NCBI RefSeq assembly: GCF_963675305.1
Contig: NZ_OY776147.1
Coordinates: forward strand, 3,224,001-3,288,000
DNA: 64,000 nt
Direction of reading: 5' to 3'
Source: an uncultured Hyphomonas sp.
GTDB taxonomy: Bacteria; Pseudomonadota; Alphaproteobacteria; Caulobacterales; Hyphomonadaceae
The notes under the pieces are model-generated. The model was not told the origin of the DNA, ran no database searches, and saw only the letters and a program-made list of their open reading frames with translations. The stretch's first letter is position 1, and each line of letters opens with the position of its first letter. This document shows positions 7,122 through 15,232 of this stretch, piece after piece. The translations under genes were made by a program, and so were the position numbers.

Positions 7122-7958
7122 CTAGCGCCCCACCGTCACGGCCGGGCCCGGCAGGCGGATGATATAGTACATGCCCGGCTTCTCGCCGCGCATCTTGCCA
7201 TAAGCGGTCAGCTCTATATCGCCCGAGAGCGCTTTCGGGATCGATCCATTAATGACCGTGTAGCGATTATCGGGAAGCTTGGCGTCGAAATGCTGGAAGC
7301 TCCACCCGCTCAAGGTCGGCGTCATGTTCAGCCGCTGGCCGGGCCGCATGCGCACCGGAAGCGGCGCCGGGAGCGCGCCCGACAGTTCGACGAAAACCTG
7401 CGTCACCCACACGCCGGAGTCCGTCCGCACCACCCCCATCGCAACATCGGTAATGTCCGGATTGAGAATGTTCGCGCGATGGCCGGGGCTGTTCATCAGA
7501 TTGCCATGCAGGCGCTCAACGGCATTGCGATTCAAATTCCACCGCCCGCCGATGACTTCCACCATGGCGACATTCTCGGCGCTGTATTCGACCAGCGCGC
7601 TGCGGTCGAAAGCGGCGACGCGCGCATCATGGTGGCGCCCGTCAGGGCTCTCATGCCCGAAGAACTTGTTGTAGGCCATGTCGAGACTCTGGAACCGTGC
7701 CGCGTCCAGCAATTCCGGCCGGTAGCGCAGCGGTTTCAGCCCGCGGGCCGTGCGCTCTTCATTCACCCGGGTGAAGAAATCCATCTCCATCGACGCATCG
7801 GCGGTAAAACCCGAAGGCCAGGCGCGCAGGCAGGGCTGGACCGTCTCGACATAGTCCGCCACGGTCACGCCGCGATGGTGCACATCCATGTTGCACGCCG
7901 CAGCCGGCAGGGCCGCAATCAGGAAACCGGAAGCAAGAAACAGCGCACGCATCTTCAT
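7122..7958 (-). CDS. Secreted CAP (SCP/PR-1) domain protein
   Basis: A 278-residue exported protein. The first 21 residues are a Sec signal peptide ('RALFLASGFLIAALPAAA'). The CAP domain spans about 60-195: 'FFTRVNEERTARGLKPLRYRP', 'FGHESPDGR' with the first His/Glu, 'YSAENVAM', and 'NLMNSPGHRANILNPDITDVAMG' with the second His, giving the family's His-Glu-His cavity. The C-terminal 80 residues form an unassigned beta-rich domain ('PTLSGWSFQHFDAKLPDNRYTVINGS'). Bacterial CAP proteins are secreted with varied or unknown roles. It is convergent with the nitroreductase, only 3 bp apart. Confidence 0.85.
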   Translation of the reverse strand: MKMRALFLASGFLIAALPAAACNMDVHHRGVTVADYVETVQPCLRAWPSGFTADASMEMDFFTRVNEERTARGLKPLRYRPELLDAARFQSLDMAYNKFFGHESPDGRHHDARVAAFDRSALVEYSAENVAMVEVIGGRWNLNRNAVERLHGNLMNSPGHRANILNPDITDVAMGVVRTDSGVWVTQVFVELSGALPAPLPVRMRPGQRLNMTPTLSGWSFQHFDAKLPDNRYTVINGSIPKALSGDIELTAYGKMRGEKPGMYYIIRLPGPAVTVGR

Positions 7959-8026
7959 GGCCCGCGCAGTCTACCGCGCCGAAGATGAACAGAACAGTTA
8001 CAAACCCGGACAGTCCATGGACGGGG

Positions 8027-8713
8027 CTAGATTACGCCCGCCGTCTGCAGGCGCGCCAGCACAGGCGCGAGCATCCGCTCCAGCGCTTCGCCCGTCGGCC
8101 GTACATTGCCATAGGCCGGCAGGCCTTCATCGGCGATCACGAGATCTGCCTCGAACTTCGCCGGATGGGTCCACCGATAATGCGCCGCCCGCACCGTGCC
8201 CAGATACTGCTGCAGCACGCTTTCCACATCTCGCCCGCGCTCCACCACGTCCCGGCGGATCCGGCGCGCGAGGCGCAGATCGTCCGGCGTGTCGACATAG
8301 ACCGACAGGTCGATCAGGGACCGGATCTTGGGCATGGACAGGGCATGGATGCCTTCCAGGATCAGCACCGGCGCAGGCTCGATCCGGCGTGTCTTCGTGC
8401 TGCGGTCGTGGCGGTCATAATCATAGATCGGCTGGTCGATCCCCTGCCCTGCCTTCAACGCGCGCAGGTCTTTCACCAGATGGTCGACCTCCTTGGAGGC
8501 GGGTGCGTCATAGTTGATCGTCGCGATCAGGGCGTTTCGCTCTTCCTCATTGGCCGGGTCACCGTAAAAACTCATCGGGTGGTAATAGGCATCTTCGCCG
8601 AACATCACGGCCTGGCCATCCGGCAAATGATCGAGCAGCGCCTCAGCCAGTGTGGACTTGCCGGATCCGGACCCGCCGGACATCGCGATGAGGAAGGATT
8701 TGCGCTTGGTCAT
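8027..8713 (-). CDS. udk: Uridine/cytidine kinase
   Basis: A 228-residue P-loop kinase phosphorylating uridine and cytidine to UMP and CMP in pyrimidine salvage. The Walker A motif GGSGSGKST is at 13-21; 'FGEDAYYHPM' contains the acidic residue of the nucleoside site; 'PVLILEGIHAL' is the second strand motif; and 'RLARRIRRDVVERGRD' is the lid. I set the start at ATG 8713 because the open frame continuing to 9265 runs antisense through the decarboxylase gene and adds unrelated sequence. Divergent from the PLP decarboxylase across 130 bp. Confidence 0.88.
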   Translation of the reverse strand: MTKRKSFLIAMSGGSGSGKSTLAEALLDHLPDGQAVMFGEDAYYHPMSFYGDPANEEERNALIATINYDAPASKEVDHLVKDLRALKAGQGIDQPIYDYDRHDRSTKTRRIEPAPVLILEGIHALSMPKIRSLIDLSVYVDTPDDLRLARRIRRDVVERGRDVESVLQQYLGTVRAAHYRWTHPAKFEADLVIADEGLPAYGNVRPTGEALERMLAPVLARLQTAGVI

Positions 8714-8843
8714 GCACTGGCTTTTGCGGCAATTGTTCCACCGCTTCAACGGGGAAACCGCCGCAGGCCTGCGCTGAGAACGACATTTTCCGGCTGGCCC
8801 TGCCCGGCCACGGGCGTAAGACAGCGGGGCAAGGAGTGCTGAC

Positions 8844-10238
8844 ATGACTGACCCGCTCGATCGCGCCCGGTTCCACGCGGCACAATGGTTGGACAATCTC
8901 TCCACCTGCCCCGCCGGGGCACAGGCGAGCGCGGCTGAGCTACGCGCGGCCCTAGACGGCCCCCTTCCGGAAACCGGCCGTGAAGCTGCCGCCATCATCG
9001 ACGATCTGGCCGCCCGGGCCACGCCGGGTCTTAACGCGAATGCCAGCGGGCGCTTCTTCGCCTGGGTCATGGCCGGATCCCTGCCCTCTGCCACGGCCGC
9101 GGACTGGCTGGTCTCAGCCTGGGACCAGAATGTCGGCCTGTTTTCCGTCGCCCCGGCCGCCGCGATGATCGAGGAGATCACGGGCGAATGGCTGAAGGAT
9201 CTGTTCGACCTGCCGCGTGAGGCGTCTTTCGCCTTCACGACGGGATGCCAGATGGCCCATGTCACGGCGCTCGCCGCTGCGCGTCACCGCGTGCTGGCCA
9301 ATGCCGGCTGGAATGTGGAGGAAGACGGCCTCTTCGGCGCGCCTGCGATCCGCGTGCTGACCAGCCGCAACCGGCATGGCTCCGTCGATTCCGCCATCCG
9401 CTATCTCGGCATCGGCCAGTCAAACATTGTCGACGTGGACACTGGCCCGATGGGCGACATGCAGCTGGACGATCTGGAACAAAAACTCTCCCATTATGAC
9501 GGGCCGATCATCCTCTGCCTGAATGCGGCGGATTTGAATGTCGGCACGTTCGACGATTTCGCCGCGCTGATCCCGGTGGCGCAGGCTGCGGGCGCCTGGG
9601 TGCATGTCGATGGCGCCTTCGGCCTGTTTGCACGGGTCAGCGAGCAGCTTCGCCCGCTGACCGAAGGGATCGAACTTGCCGACAGCTGGGCGACCGACGG
9701 CCATAAATGGCTGAACGTGCCTTATGATTGCGGCATTGCCTTCGTGCAGGATGCAGACGCCCACCGCGCAGCCATGGCGCTCGGCGCGGCCTATCTCTCC
9801 CCCAGCCGGGAAGCGCGCGACCCGAATGACTGGAACCTCGAACTCTCCCGCCGTGCCCGGGCAATCCCCGTCTATGCGGCACTGCAGGAACTGGGACGCA
9901 AGGGCGTGGCAGACCTGGTCGATCGCTGCTGCCGCCATTGCCGGGCGCTCGTCTCCGGCATCGCCTCTTTGCCCGGCGCGCGAGCACTCAACGATCCGGT
10001 CCTCAATCAGGGCCTCGTCCGCTTCGAACGGGACGGTGCTACCAAGGAAGAGAATGACGCCTTCACCAACGAGATCATCGCCCGCGTCAACGCCAGCGGC
10101 GAAGCCTTCTTCTCCCCCACCACCTGGAACGGCCAGCGCGCCATGCGCATCAGCGTCGTCAGCTGGCGGACAAATGAGGAAGATGTCGCGCGAACGATTG
10201 CGGCGGTGAAACAGGTTCTGTCAGATGCCGGCGCTTAG
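8844..10238 (+). CDS. PLP-dependent group II decarboxylase (aromatic-amino-acid/glutamate decarboxylase family)
   Basis: A 464-residue fold-type I PLP enzyme. The Schiff-base lysine is Lys288 in 'TDGHKWLNVPYDCG', with Asp256 of 'HVDGAFG' contacting the pyridine nitrogen and 'TTGCQMAHVTALAAARH' at the cofactor phosphate site. The layout matches group II decarboxylases (DOPA/tryptophan/2,4-diaminobutyrate type). The substrate cannot be told; family members act on aromatic amino acids, glutamate, diaminobutyrate and cysteine sulfinate, and some close relatives are aldehyde synthases. Its 3' end overlaps the convergent AHSA1-type gene by 4 bp. Confidence 0.82.
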   Translation: MTDPLDRARFHAAQWLDNLSTCPAGAQASAAELRAALDGPLPETGREAAAIIDDLAARATPGLNANASGRFFAWVMAGSLPSATAADWLVSAWDQNVGLFSVAPAAAMIEEITGEWLKDLFDLPREASFAFTTGCQMAHVTALAAARHRVLANAGWNVEEDGLFGAPAIRVLTSRNRHGSVDSAIRYLGIGQSNIVDVDTGPMGDMQLDDLEQKLSHYDGPIILCLNAADLNVGTFDDFAALIPVAQAAGAWVHVDGAFGLFARVSEQLRPLTEGIELADSWATDGHKWLNVPYDCGIAFVQDADAHRAAMALGAAYLSPSREARDPNDWNLELSRRARAIPVYAALQELGRKGVADLVDRCCRHCRALVSGIASLPGARALNDPVLNQGLVRFERDGATKEENDAFTNEIIARVNASGEAFFSPTTWNGQRAMRISVVSWRTNEEDVARTIAAVKQVLSDAGA

Positions 10239-10726
10239 CAAGGCTGCGCGCCGGCTTCGGAATAGATGATGCTGGCGCTGGGCATGCGCTCGATCAGCAA
10301 CCCCAGCCGGTCAAGTGTCGCTTCGAACTGGCCGATCAGCCATTCGGCGTCGAGGCCGGGTGGCGTGTCGCAAGCCGTAAGACGCAGGCAGGTGCCTTCA
10401 GGCACATCTTCCAGGCTCCAGATGAGGCGCATTGTGCCGGTAAAGCCGCGCAACGGCGATTCGAGCTCCAGGGCCTGCACAATCTGCTGGTCACGGACAA
10501 TATCGATGAACCGGCCATTGATGGCCTGAACGGGGCAGTCTCCCCCGCGGCCGAAACTGACGCGAAAGCGCCCGCCGGGCCGCAAATCGAACGTATCGAT
10601 GCAGATGTCTTCGCCGTCCGGCAACAGCCAGACCCTGATCTGGTCAAGGTCTGTCATCGCGCCATAGACCGTCTCTTCAGGGGCAAAGACAATACGGGAG
10701 GCTTCATGAGTGTTGCAGGCAGGCAT
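10235..10726 (-). CDS. SRPBCC / AHSA1-domain protein
   Basis: A 163-residue protein of the START-like SRPBCC superfamily, AHSA1 (Hsp90 ATPase activator homologue) type. Diagnostic pieces are 'ASRIVFAPEETVYGAMTDLDQIRVWLLPDG' at the start, 'FDLRPGGRFRVSF' and the C-terminal long helix 'WLIGQFEATLDRLGLLIE'. Bacterial members have a hydrophobic cavity for small ligands, and most have no known role. It is read toward the decarboxylase on the opposite strand with a 4-bp overlap, so the two terminate against each other. Confidence 0.8.
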   Translation of the reverse strand: MPACNTHEASRIVFAPEETVYGAMTDLDQIRVWLLPDGEDICIDTFDLRPGGRFRVSFGRGGDCPVQAINGRFIDIVRDQQIVQALELESPLRGFTGTMRLIWSLEDVPEGTCLRLTACDTPPGLDAEWLIGQFEATLDRLGLLIERMPSASIIYSEAGAQPC

Positions 10727-10803
10727 GGTTACGGCTCGTCAGTTCTTGTTGCTGAACGAATTGACGCGCGAAATGCGGGCGGGTTCCGGAAAACATCTGG
10801 GCA

Positions 10804-10836
10804 ATAAAAAGGCCGCCCGTTTCGGGGCGGCCTTCT
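10804..10836 (-). terminator. Intrinsic terminator downstream of pnp
   Basis: A perfect 10-bp stem AAGGCCGCCC (10809-10818) with GGGCGGCCTT (10825-10834) around a 6-base loop. On the minus strand it runs into TTTTTATT. It lies just after the pnp stop codon and ends the rpsO-pnp transcript. Confidence 0.85.
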
Positions 10837-10857
10837 GAAGTCCGTTGGGGGCGAGGA

Positions 10858-12993
10858 TTATTCCTCTTCGCCGCCCTTGTCTTCGGAGATTTCCTTGCCG
10901 GTCTCCTGGTCGACATGCTTCATCGACAGGCGGACTTTGCCGCGATCGTCGAAGCCGAGCAGCTTGACCCAGACCTTGTCGCCTTCCTTGACCACGTCTT
11001 TCGGATGGCCAACGCGCTCGTTTGCCATCTGCGACACGTGGACGAGGCCGTCCTTCGGTCCGAAGAAGTTCACGAAGGCACCGAAGTCTTTCAGGCCAAC
11101 GACCGTGCCCTGATAGATCTCGCCGACTTCCGGCTCTGCAACGATCTCCTTGATCATCTGCAGGGCCTTGTCGATGGACGGGCGGTCAAGCGCGGAGACC
11201 TGCACGGTGCCATCATCGTCGATGTTCACCTTGGCGCCGGACTCGTCCACGATGCCGCGGATCACCTTGCCGCCCGAGCCGATCACATCACGGATCTTGT
11301 CGGTCGGCACTTTGATGATTTCCATCTGCGGAGCATTCTCGGACAGCGAGCCACGGCTTTCGCCGAGGGCTTCGGCCATCTTGCCAAGGATGTGCATCCG
11401 GCCGCCATTCGCCTGAGCGAGGGCTTTCTCCATGATGTCCTTGGTGATGCCGGCAACCTTGATGTCCATCTGCAGCGAGGTCACGCCGACTTCCGTACCA
11501 GCGACCTTGAAGTCCATGTCGCCGAGGTGGTCTTCGTCACCCAGGATGTCGGACAGGACGGCGAATTCTTCGCCTTCCAGGATCAGGCCCATGGCGATGC
11601 CGGAGACCGGACGCTTCACCGGCACACCGGCGTCCATCATGGCCAGCGAGCAGCCGCAGACCGTCGCCATCGAGGACGAGCCGTTGGACTCGGTGATCTC
11701 GGAGACGAGACGGATCGTGTACGGGAATTCCGCGTGATCCGGCAGGACAGCTTTCAGCGCGCGCCAGGCGAGCTTACCGTGGCCGATTTCACGGCGGCCA
11801 GCACCACCCATCCGGCCGGTTTCACCGACGGAGTATGGCGGGAAGTTATAGTGCAGCAGGAAGTTTTCCTTCCGCGTGCCGTCGAGGCTGTCGATATACT
11901 GTTCGTCATCAGACGTTCCCAGCGTTGCCACACAGATCGCCTGCGTTTCACCGCGGGTGAAGAGCGAGGAACCGTGCGTACGCGGCAGGAAGCCGGCTTC
12001 AGCCACGATCGGGCGAACCTGGTCCAGCTTGCGGCCGTCGATGCGTTCGCCGGTCTTCAGGATGTCACCGCGGACCACAGCGGCCTCGGTTTCCTTGAAG
12101 GCGGCCTTGAAGGTCTCGGCGGACATTTCGCCCGGCTCGTCTTCGGTGCCCACCAGCGCGGCTTTCGCCTTGTCGCGGGCTTCGGCCACAGCGGCCTGAC
12201 GGGCCAGCTTCTCGGTGATCTTGTAGGCAGCGGAGAGGTCTCCGCCGACAATGCCCTGAATCGCGGCGACGGCGGCGGAATTGTCCACCGGCTCGAAGTC
12301 GAACGGGGCCTTGGCGGCTTTCTCGGCGAGATCGATGATCGCATCGATCACCGGCTGCATGGCGTCATGGCCGGCGACAACGGCGCCCAGCATGATCTCT
12401 TCAGAAAGTTCCTTGGCCTGAGATTCCACCATCATCACAGCGTCGGCAGTACCGGCGACGACGAGGTCCAGCTCGGACTCTTCAAGGTCCATCTGGCTCG
12501 GGTTGATGAGGTATTCGCCATCCTTGTAGCCGACGCGGGCGGCGCCGATCGGGCCCATGAACGGGGCGCCGGAAAGGACGAGCGCGGCAGAGGCGCCGAT
12601 CATGCCGAGGATGTCCGGATCGTTTTCGAGATCGTAGGACACAGCGGTCAGCACGACCTGGACTTCATGCTTGAAGCCGGACACGAACAGCGGGCGGATC
12701 GGGCGGTCGATGAGGCGCGAGGTCAGCGTCTCTTTCTCGGTCGGGCGGCCTTCACGCTTGAAGTAGCCGCCGGGGATGCGGCCCGATGCGTAGTATTTTT
12801 CTTGATAGTTCACGGTCAGCGGGAAGAAGTCCTGTCCGGGCTTGGCTTCCTTCGCAAAAACGGCCGTCGCGAGGAGGACCGTGTCGCCGTAAGTCACCAT
12901 AACGGCGCCATCGGCCTGGCGGGCCACCTGGCCCGTTTCAATCGTCAGCGTGCGGCCGGCCCATTCCAGCGACACGGATTGCTTGTTAAACAT
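10858..12993 (-). CDS. pnp: Polyribonucleotide nucleotidyltransferase (PNPase)
   Basis: A 711-residue PNPase, which degrades RNA 3' to 5' by phosphorolysis and works in RNA decay complexes. Domain order is complete: RNase PH core 1 (about 10-220), the helical linker, RNase PH core 2 with 'TRGETQAICVATLGT' and 'GCSLAMMDAGVPVKRPVSGIAMG', a KH domain with IGSGGK (in 'KIRDVIGSGGKVIRGIVDE') and a C-terminal S1 domain ('GEIYQGTVVGLKDFGAFVNFFGPKDGLVHVSQM') ending in an acidic tail. It starts 73 bp after rpsO, with a strong hairpin between them. Confidence 0.96.
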   Translation of the reverse strand: MFNKQSVSLEWAGRTLTIETGQVARQADGAVMVTYGDTVLLATAVFAKEAKPGQDFFPLTVNYQEKYYASGRIPGGYFKREGRPTEKETLTSRLIDRPIRPLFVSGFKHEVQVVLTAVSYDLENDPDILGMIGASAALVLSGAPFMGPIGAARVGYKDGEYLINPSQMDLEESELDLVVAGTADAVMMVESQAKELSEEIMLGAVVAGHDAMQPVIDAIIDLAEKAAKAPFDFEPVDNSAAVAAIQGIVGGDLSAAYKITEKLARQAAVAEARDKAKAALVGTEDEPGEMSAETFKAAFKETEAAVVRGDILKTGERIDGRKLDQVRPIVAEAGFLPRTHGSSLFTRGETQAICVATLGTSDDEQYIDSLDGTRKENFLLHYNFPPYSVGETGRMGGAGRREIGHGKLAWRALKAVLPDHAEFPYTIRLVSEITESNGSSSMATVCGCSLAMMDAGVPVKRPVSGIAMGLILEGEEFAVLSDILGDEDHLGDMDFKVAGTEVGVTSLQMDIKVAGITKDIMEKALAQANGGRMHILGKMAEALGESRGSLSENAPQMEIIKVPTDKIRDVIGSGGKVIRGIVDESGAKVNIDDDGTVQVSALDRPSIDKALQMIKEIVAEPEVGEIYQGTVVGLKDFGAFVNFFGPKDGLVHVSQMANERVGHPKDVVKEGDKVWVKLLGFDDRGKVRLSMKHVDQETGKEISEDKGGEEE

Positions 12994-13020
12994 TTCGTCT
13001 TGTCTTTCTTCACATACGAA

Positions 13021-13053
13021 AAGCCCGCCGCGGCCCTATTGCCCGGCGGGCTT
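13021..13053. terminator. Hairpin between rpsO and pnp (partial terminator or processing site)
   Basis: AAGCCCGCCG (13021-13030) pairs perfectly with CGGCGGGCTT (13044-13053), a 10-bp stem with a 13-base loop. On the minus strand it is followed by TTTTCG, a weak terminator tail. In E. coli the same spot holds the rpsO terminator and an RNase III site through which PNPase controls itself, and a similar role is likely here. Confidence 0.6.
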
Positions 13054-13066
13054 GTTTTGGGTCGCC

Positions 13067-13336
13067 CTAGCGGCGGATGCCCAGTTCAGAGATGAGTTTT
13101 GTATAGCGCGCCTCATCCTTGCCCTTGACGTAATCAAGCAGCTTTCTGCGCGTTGCCACCATGGCCAGCAGGCCGCGGCGGGAGTGGTTGTCTTTTTTGT
13201 TCGTTTTGAAGTGGTCGGTCAGATTGTTGATCCGTTCGGTCAGGATCGCGACCTGCACTTCCGGAGAGCCCGTATCGCCGGGTTTGGTGGCGAATTTCGT
13301 GATCAGCTCTGCTTTTTTCTCAGCGGTAATCGACAT
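13067..13336 (-). CDS. rpsO: 30S ribosomal protein S15
   Basis: An 89-residue S15, the primary 16S rRNA binder of the 30S platform. Seen: 'FATKPGDTGSPEVQVAILTERI' and 'LTDHFKTNKKDNHSRRGLLAMVATRRKLLDYVK', the fully conserved S15 signature, at the usual length. It is followed by pnp, as in most proteobacteria. Upstream, truB is not adjacent as expected; a SIR2-like gene and non-coding DNA lie between. The leader contains two small hairpins that could serve S15 autoregulation. Confidence 0.97.
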   Translation of the reverse strand: MSITAEKKAELITKFATKPGDTGSPEVQVAILTERINNLTDHFKTNKKDNHSRRGLLAMVATRRKLLDYVKGKDEARYTKLISELGIRR

Positions 13337-13355
13337 CGAATATCTTTCGTACTGT

Positions 13356-13394
13356 CGCCTTGCGGCGGGGTTTACATAAACGCCTGATTTGGCG
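13356..13394 (-). promoter_or_regulatory. Tandem hairpins in the rpsO leader
   Basis: On the minus strand the 60 bases before rpsO carry two short stem-loops. The distal one (13381-13394) is CGCC/GGCG with loop AAATCA; the proximal one (13356-13367) is CGCC/GGCG closed by a GCAA tetraloop. Each is preceded by AAACCC, giving a 10-bp direct repeat (13364-13373 and 13391-13400), and a GTTTA/TAAAC inverted repeat (13370-13381) lies between. The proximity to the start fits a ribosomal-protein leader bound by S15; no experiment supports this. Confidence 0.4.
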
Positions 13395-13555
13395 GGGTTT
13401 TTCGGTGTTTTCCGGGGTCATTGGCCACAGCCGGGATGTCGTCCAGCAGGGTCAAGGTCCAGAGGCCCACCTCAAGCGGCGGCTTATGGCGTATTTTGGG
13501 GGGAATTGGAAGGGGCGGATGTGCGGACAGGTGACCCTGGGATGCATGATAGAAT

Positions 13556-14563
13556 TTAGGGTTTAGGCTTCTGTTTGAAGAGGCCTCGACTTGCAGCCAA
13601 ACCCAAGGGAAGCTTTTCAGAATTGCTTCCCATTACGATGTTTGCCTCTTTCAAGCCGGATATACGCATATTGTTGGTAATCCCGGTGTCACCATCGTAG
13701 TTCAATCCTATCGCTCTTGGGGCCCATTGCCCGGACTTCAAAAGGGACATGTTGAGGGGCTCGCACGCGAACCCCACCAAGTAGATGCGATTGGCATTCG
13801 CTAGACGATCTGCGGCTTTCAAGACCTCGGTTCCGGGATCTTGTTGTGAATCCGATATGAACTTTAGAGTTTGAGCCTGTTCCTTGATGTATGCGCCATT
13901 CAAATTTTTCTCTTCGATGGGGGCGACAGCGCCATGTACGTGGATGACCTCTGGCAAATATTCGACGGGCGTTTCACTGAACAACTCGCTATTTCGAACG
14001 AAATACTCAAAGCTCTCTTCAATGACGCGATCATAGTTGAATGTAACAATGGATAGGCGGTTCTGCGCCAGATCATCAATGCCAGAGGCGCCCTCTAAAA
14101 AATTGTTACAAAGGCACGCTAACCAATTTTTTCGATTGCCATCGCGGTCACTAATATTGGGCTTTCTCCAAGTGTAACGACGCTTCAAACCTCTGTAACG
14201 ATCATCACCAAAGCCAGTAATATCTACTGCTTCAAATACGCTTTTTGTGAGCATCCAAGCTGTGAACAGTTTCGCGATCGACGCACGACTTGGGTTTCGA
14301 AATGCGTATAGATCGATTGAATACGCCGCATCTTCTTGCAGGTGCCGGTTCAGTGCTCGGAACTGATCCTGTTCATCGAACCAATTGTGAAAACGCAAAA
14401 ATTCCCAGAAAGTCGAAAGAAAGAAATCTGCCTTCTGATCGCTTTCACAATAAAAACTTTCATCTTCAGATGCTGCCGCCGTGTAGATGCCATCGCCGGT
14501 CGGCAAACCAAACTCCGCGGACGCACCCGCACCAACTAAAACTACTGTATCGTTTGTGAACAT
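13556..14563 (-). CDS. Stand-alone SIR2-like domain protein (putative NADase / defence or toxin gene)
   Basis: A 335-residue protein filled entirely by a SIR2-like domain. Seen: the NAD-binding 'VVLVGAGASAEFGLPTGDG' at 7-25, 'VTFNYD' with Asn176, 'IHVHGA' with His210 and a late 'IYLVGFACEPLNMSLL' strand-helix. Asn and His are the residues needed for NAD cleavage in SIR2-type defence effectors such as ThsA and DSR2. There is no sensor, HerA, Argonaute or SLOG partner within it or beside it. The gene is markedly AT-rich (50 of 120 bases are G or C at 14341-14460) and sits between truB and rpsO, which are normally adjacent, so it was probably acquired. Confidence 0.8.
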   Translation of the reverse strand: MFTNDTVVLVGAGASAEFGLPTGDGIYTAAASEDESFYCESDQKADFFLSTFWEFLRFHNWFDEQDQFRALNRHLQEDAAYSIDLYAFRNPSRASIAKLFTAWMLTKSVFEAVDITGFGDDRYRGLKRRYTWRKPNISDRDGNRKNWLACLCNNFLEGASGIDDLAQNRLSIVTFNYDRVIEESFEYFVRNSELFSETPVEYLPEVIHVHGAVAPIEEKNLNGAYIKEQAQTLKFISDSQQDPGTEVLKAADRLANANRIYLVGFACEPLNMSLLKSGQWAPRAIGLNYDGDTGITNNMRISGLKEANIVMGSNSEKLPLGLAASRGLFKQKPKP

Positions 14564-15232
14564 GATTGTTTGTGCAGAACCTAATAATTTAGTCTCTCAA
14601 TGATTGGGTTATGTTCAATTTACACGATTCTCCAATACTGCCCATTAATTGGTCTGAAGAGCCTTCGCCATGTAGCAGGATATTACGCCTAAATTGGAGA
14701 GAATGCCGTCTATCCCACACCCACGACCATTGTCCTCTCCCGCCACCATGGCAAACTCGCCCCCCTCCCCCACCCCCAATCCAACCGACACCACTTCCCG
14801 GCCATTCTGCACGTCTCCTCAGGGCGGGGGCCGGGCCGGTACCGTTCGGTTTGCTTTGGGGAGGATTGGAGAGATTGGTTTGCACCCGGGGTAACGGCCG
14901 GGGGCAAGTCTAGAGAATCCGGTCGGGTGGGGGCGAAGGGAAAGACTGCCTACCAAGGCCAGGACTGCTATGGCGGATCCGGTTTCATCCTTTTCGGGAT
15001 GTTGCTGGGCCGGCCGGGCATGGCAGGTGCATCCTGTCATGAAACGGCGGACGCGCCCGCGGATATCGAAATCTCCAGTCGGCGCGGCGGGCGGTAACGC
15101 TCCACTCCGTAGCCTATCTCTTTACTTCTGGCGGAGCGCCACGGCGCCCGCTGCGCCATGGCCCCGTCAGGGCCGGAATGTTCCGTCACCGGATGGCCGA
15201 GGCCATGCCGGTTCAAAGTGCTGGGCGAGATG
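14564..15232. other. Non-coding stretch between the SIR2-like gene and truB
   Basis: About 670 bases with no convincing gene. The part near the SIR2-like gene (14564-14710) is AT-rich and contains TCTCCAAT (14629-14636) opposite ATTGGAGA (14693-14700), with ATTGGAGAGA repeated at 14865-14874. The centre (14715-14840) is C-rich, including runs of six, five and five C (14760-14777), matched by a G-rich stretch at 14821-14836. The part nearest truB (14900-15232) returns to normal GC. Short frames here lack start sites and domain similarity. It looks like accumulated intergenic debris flanking an insertion. Confidence 0.5.

Noticed and set aside
8714..9265. Upstream extension of the uridine kinase frame
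   Set aside because: The extra residues lie antisense to the decarboxylase gene; the kinase starts at ATG 8713 just before its P-loop.
10915..13095. 726-codon open frame on the plus strand opposite pnp
   Set aside because: It is antisense to a certain gene, has His/Gly/Ala/Val-rich composition with no domain, and arises from GC-biased codons in the opposite frame.
13504..14698. AATTGGA at 13504-13510 and 14692-14698 as target-site duplication around the SIR2-like gene
   Set aside because: Seven bases is too short to separate from chance, and no transposase or integrase is present.
14611..14913. Pro-rich 100-codon plus-strand frame in the non-coding block
   Set aside because: Low-complexity translation of a C-rich stretch, no Shine-Dalgarno, no similarity.
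15205..15225. GGTTCAAAG resembling a tRNA T-loop
   Set aside because: No acceptor, D or anticodon stem can be built around it.
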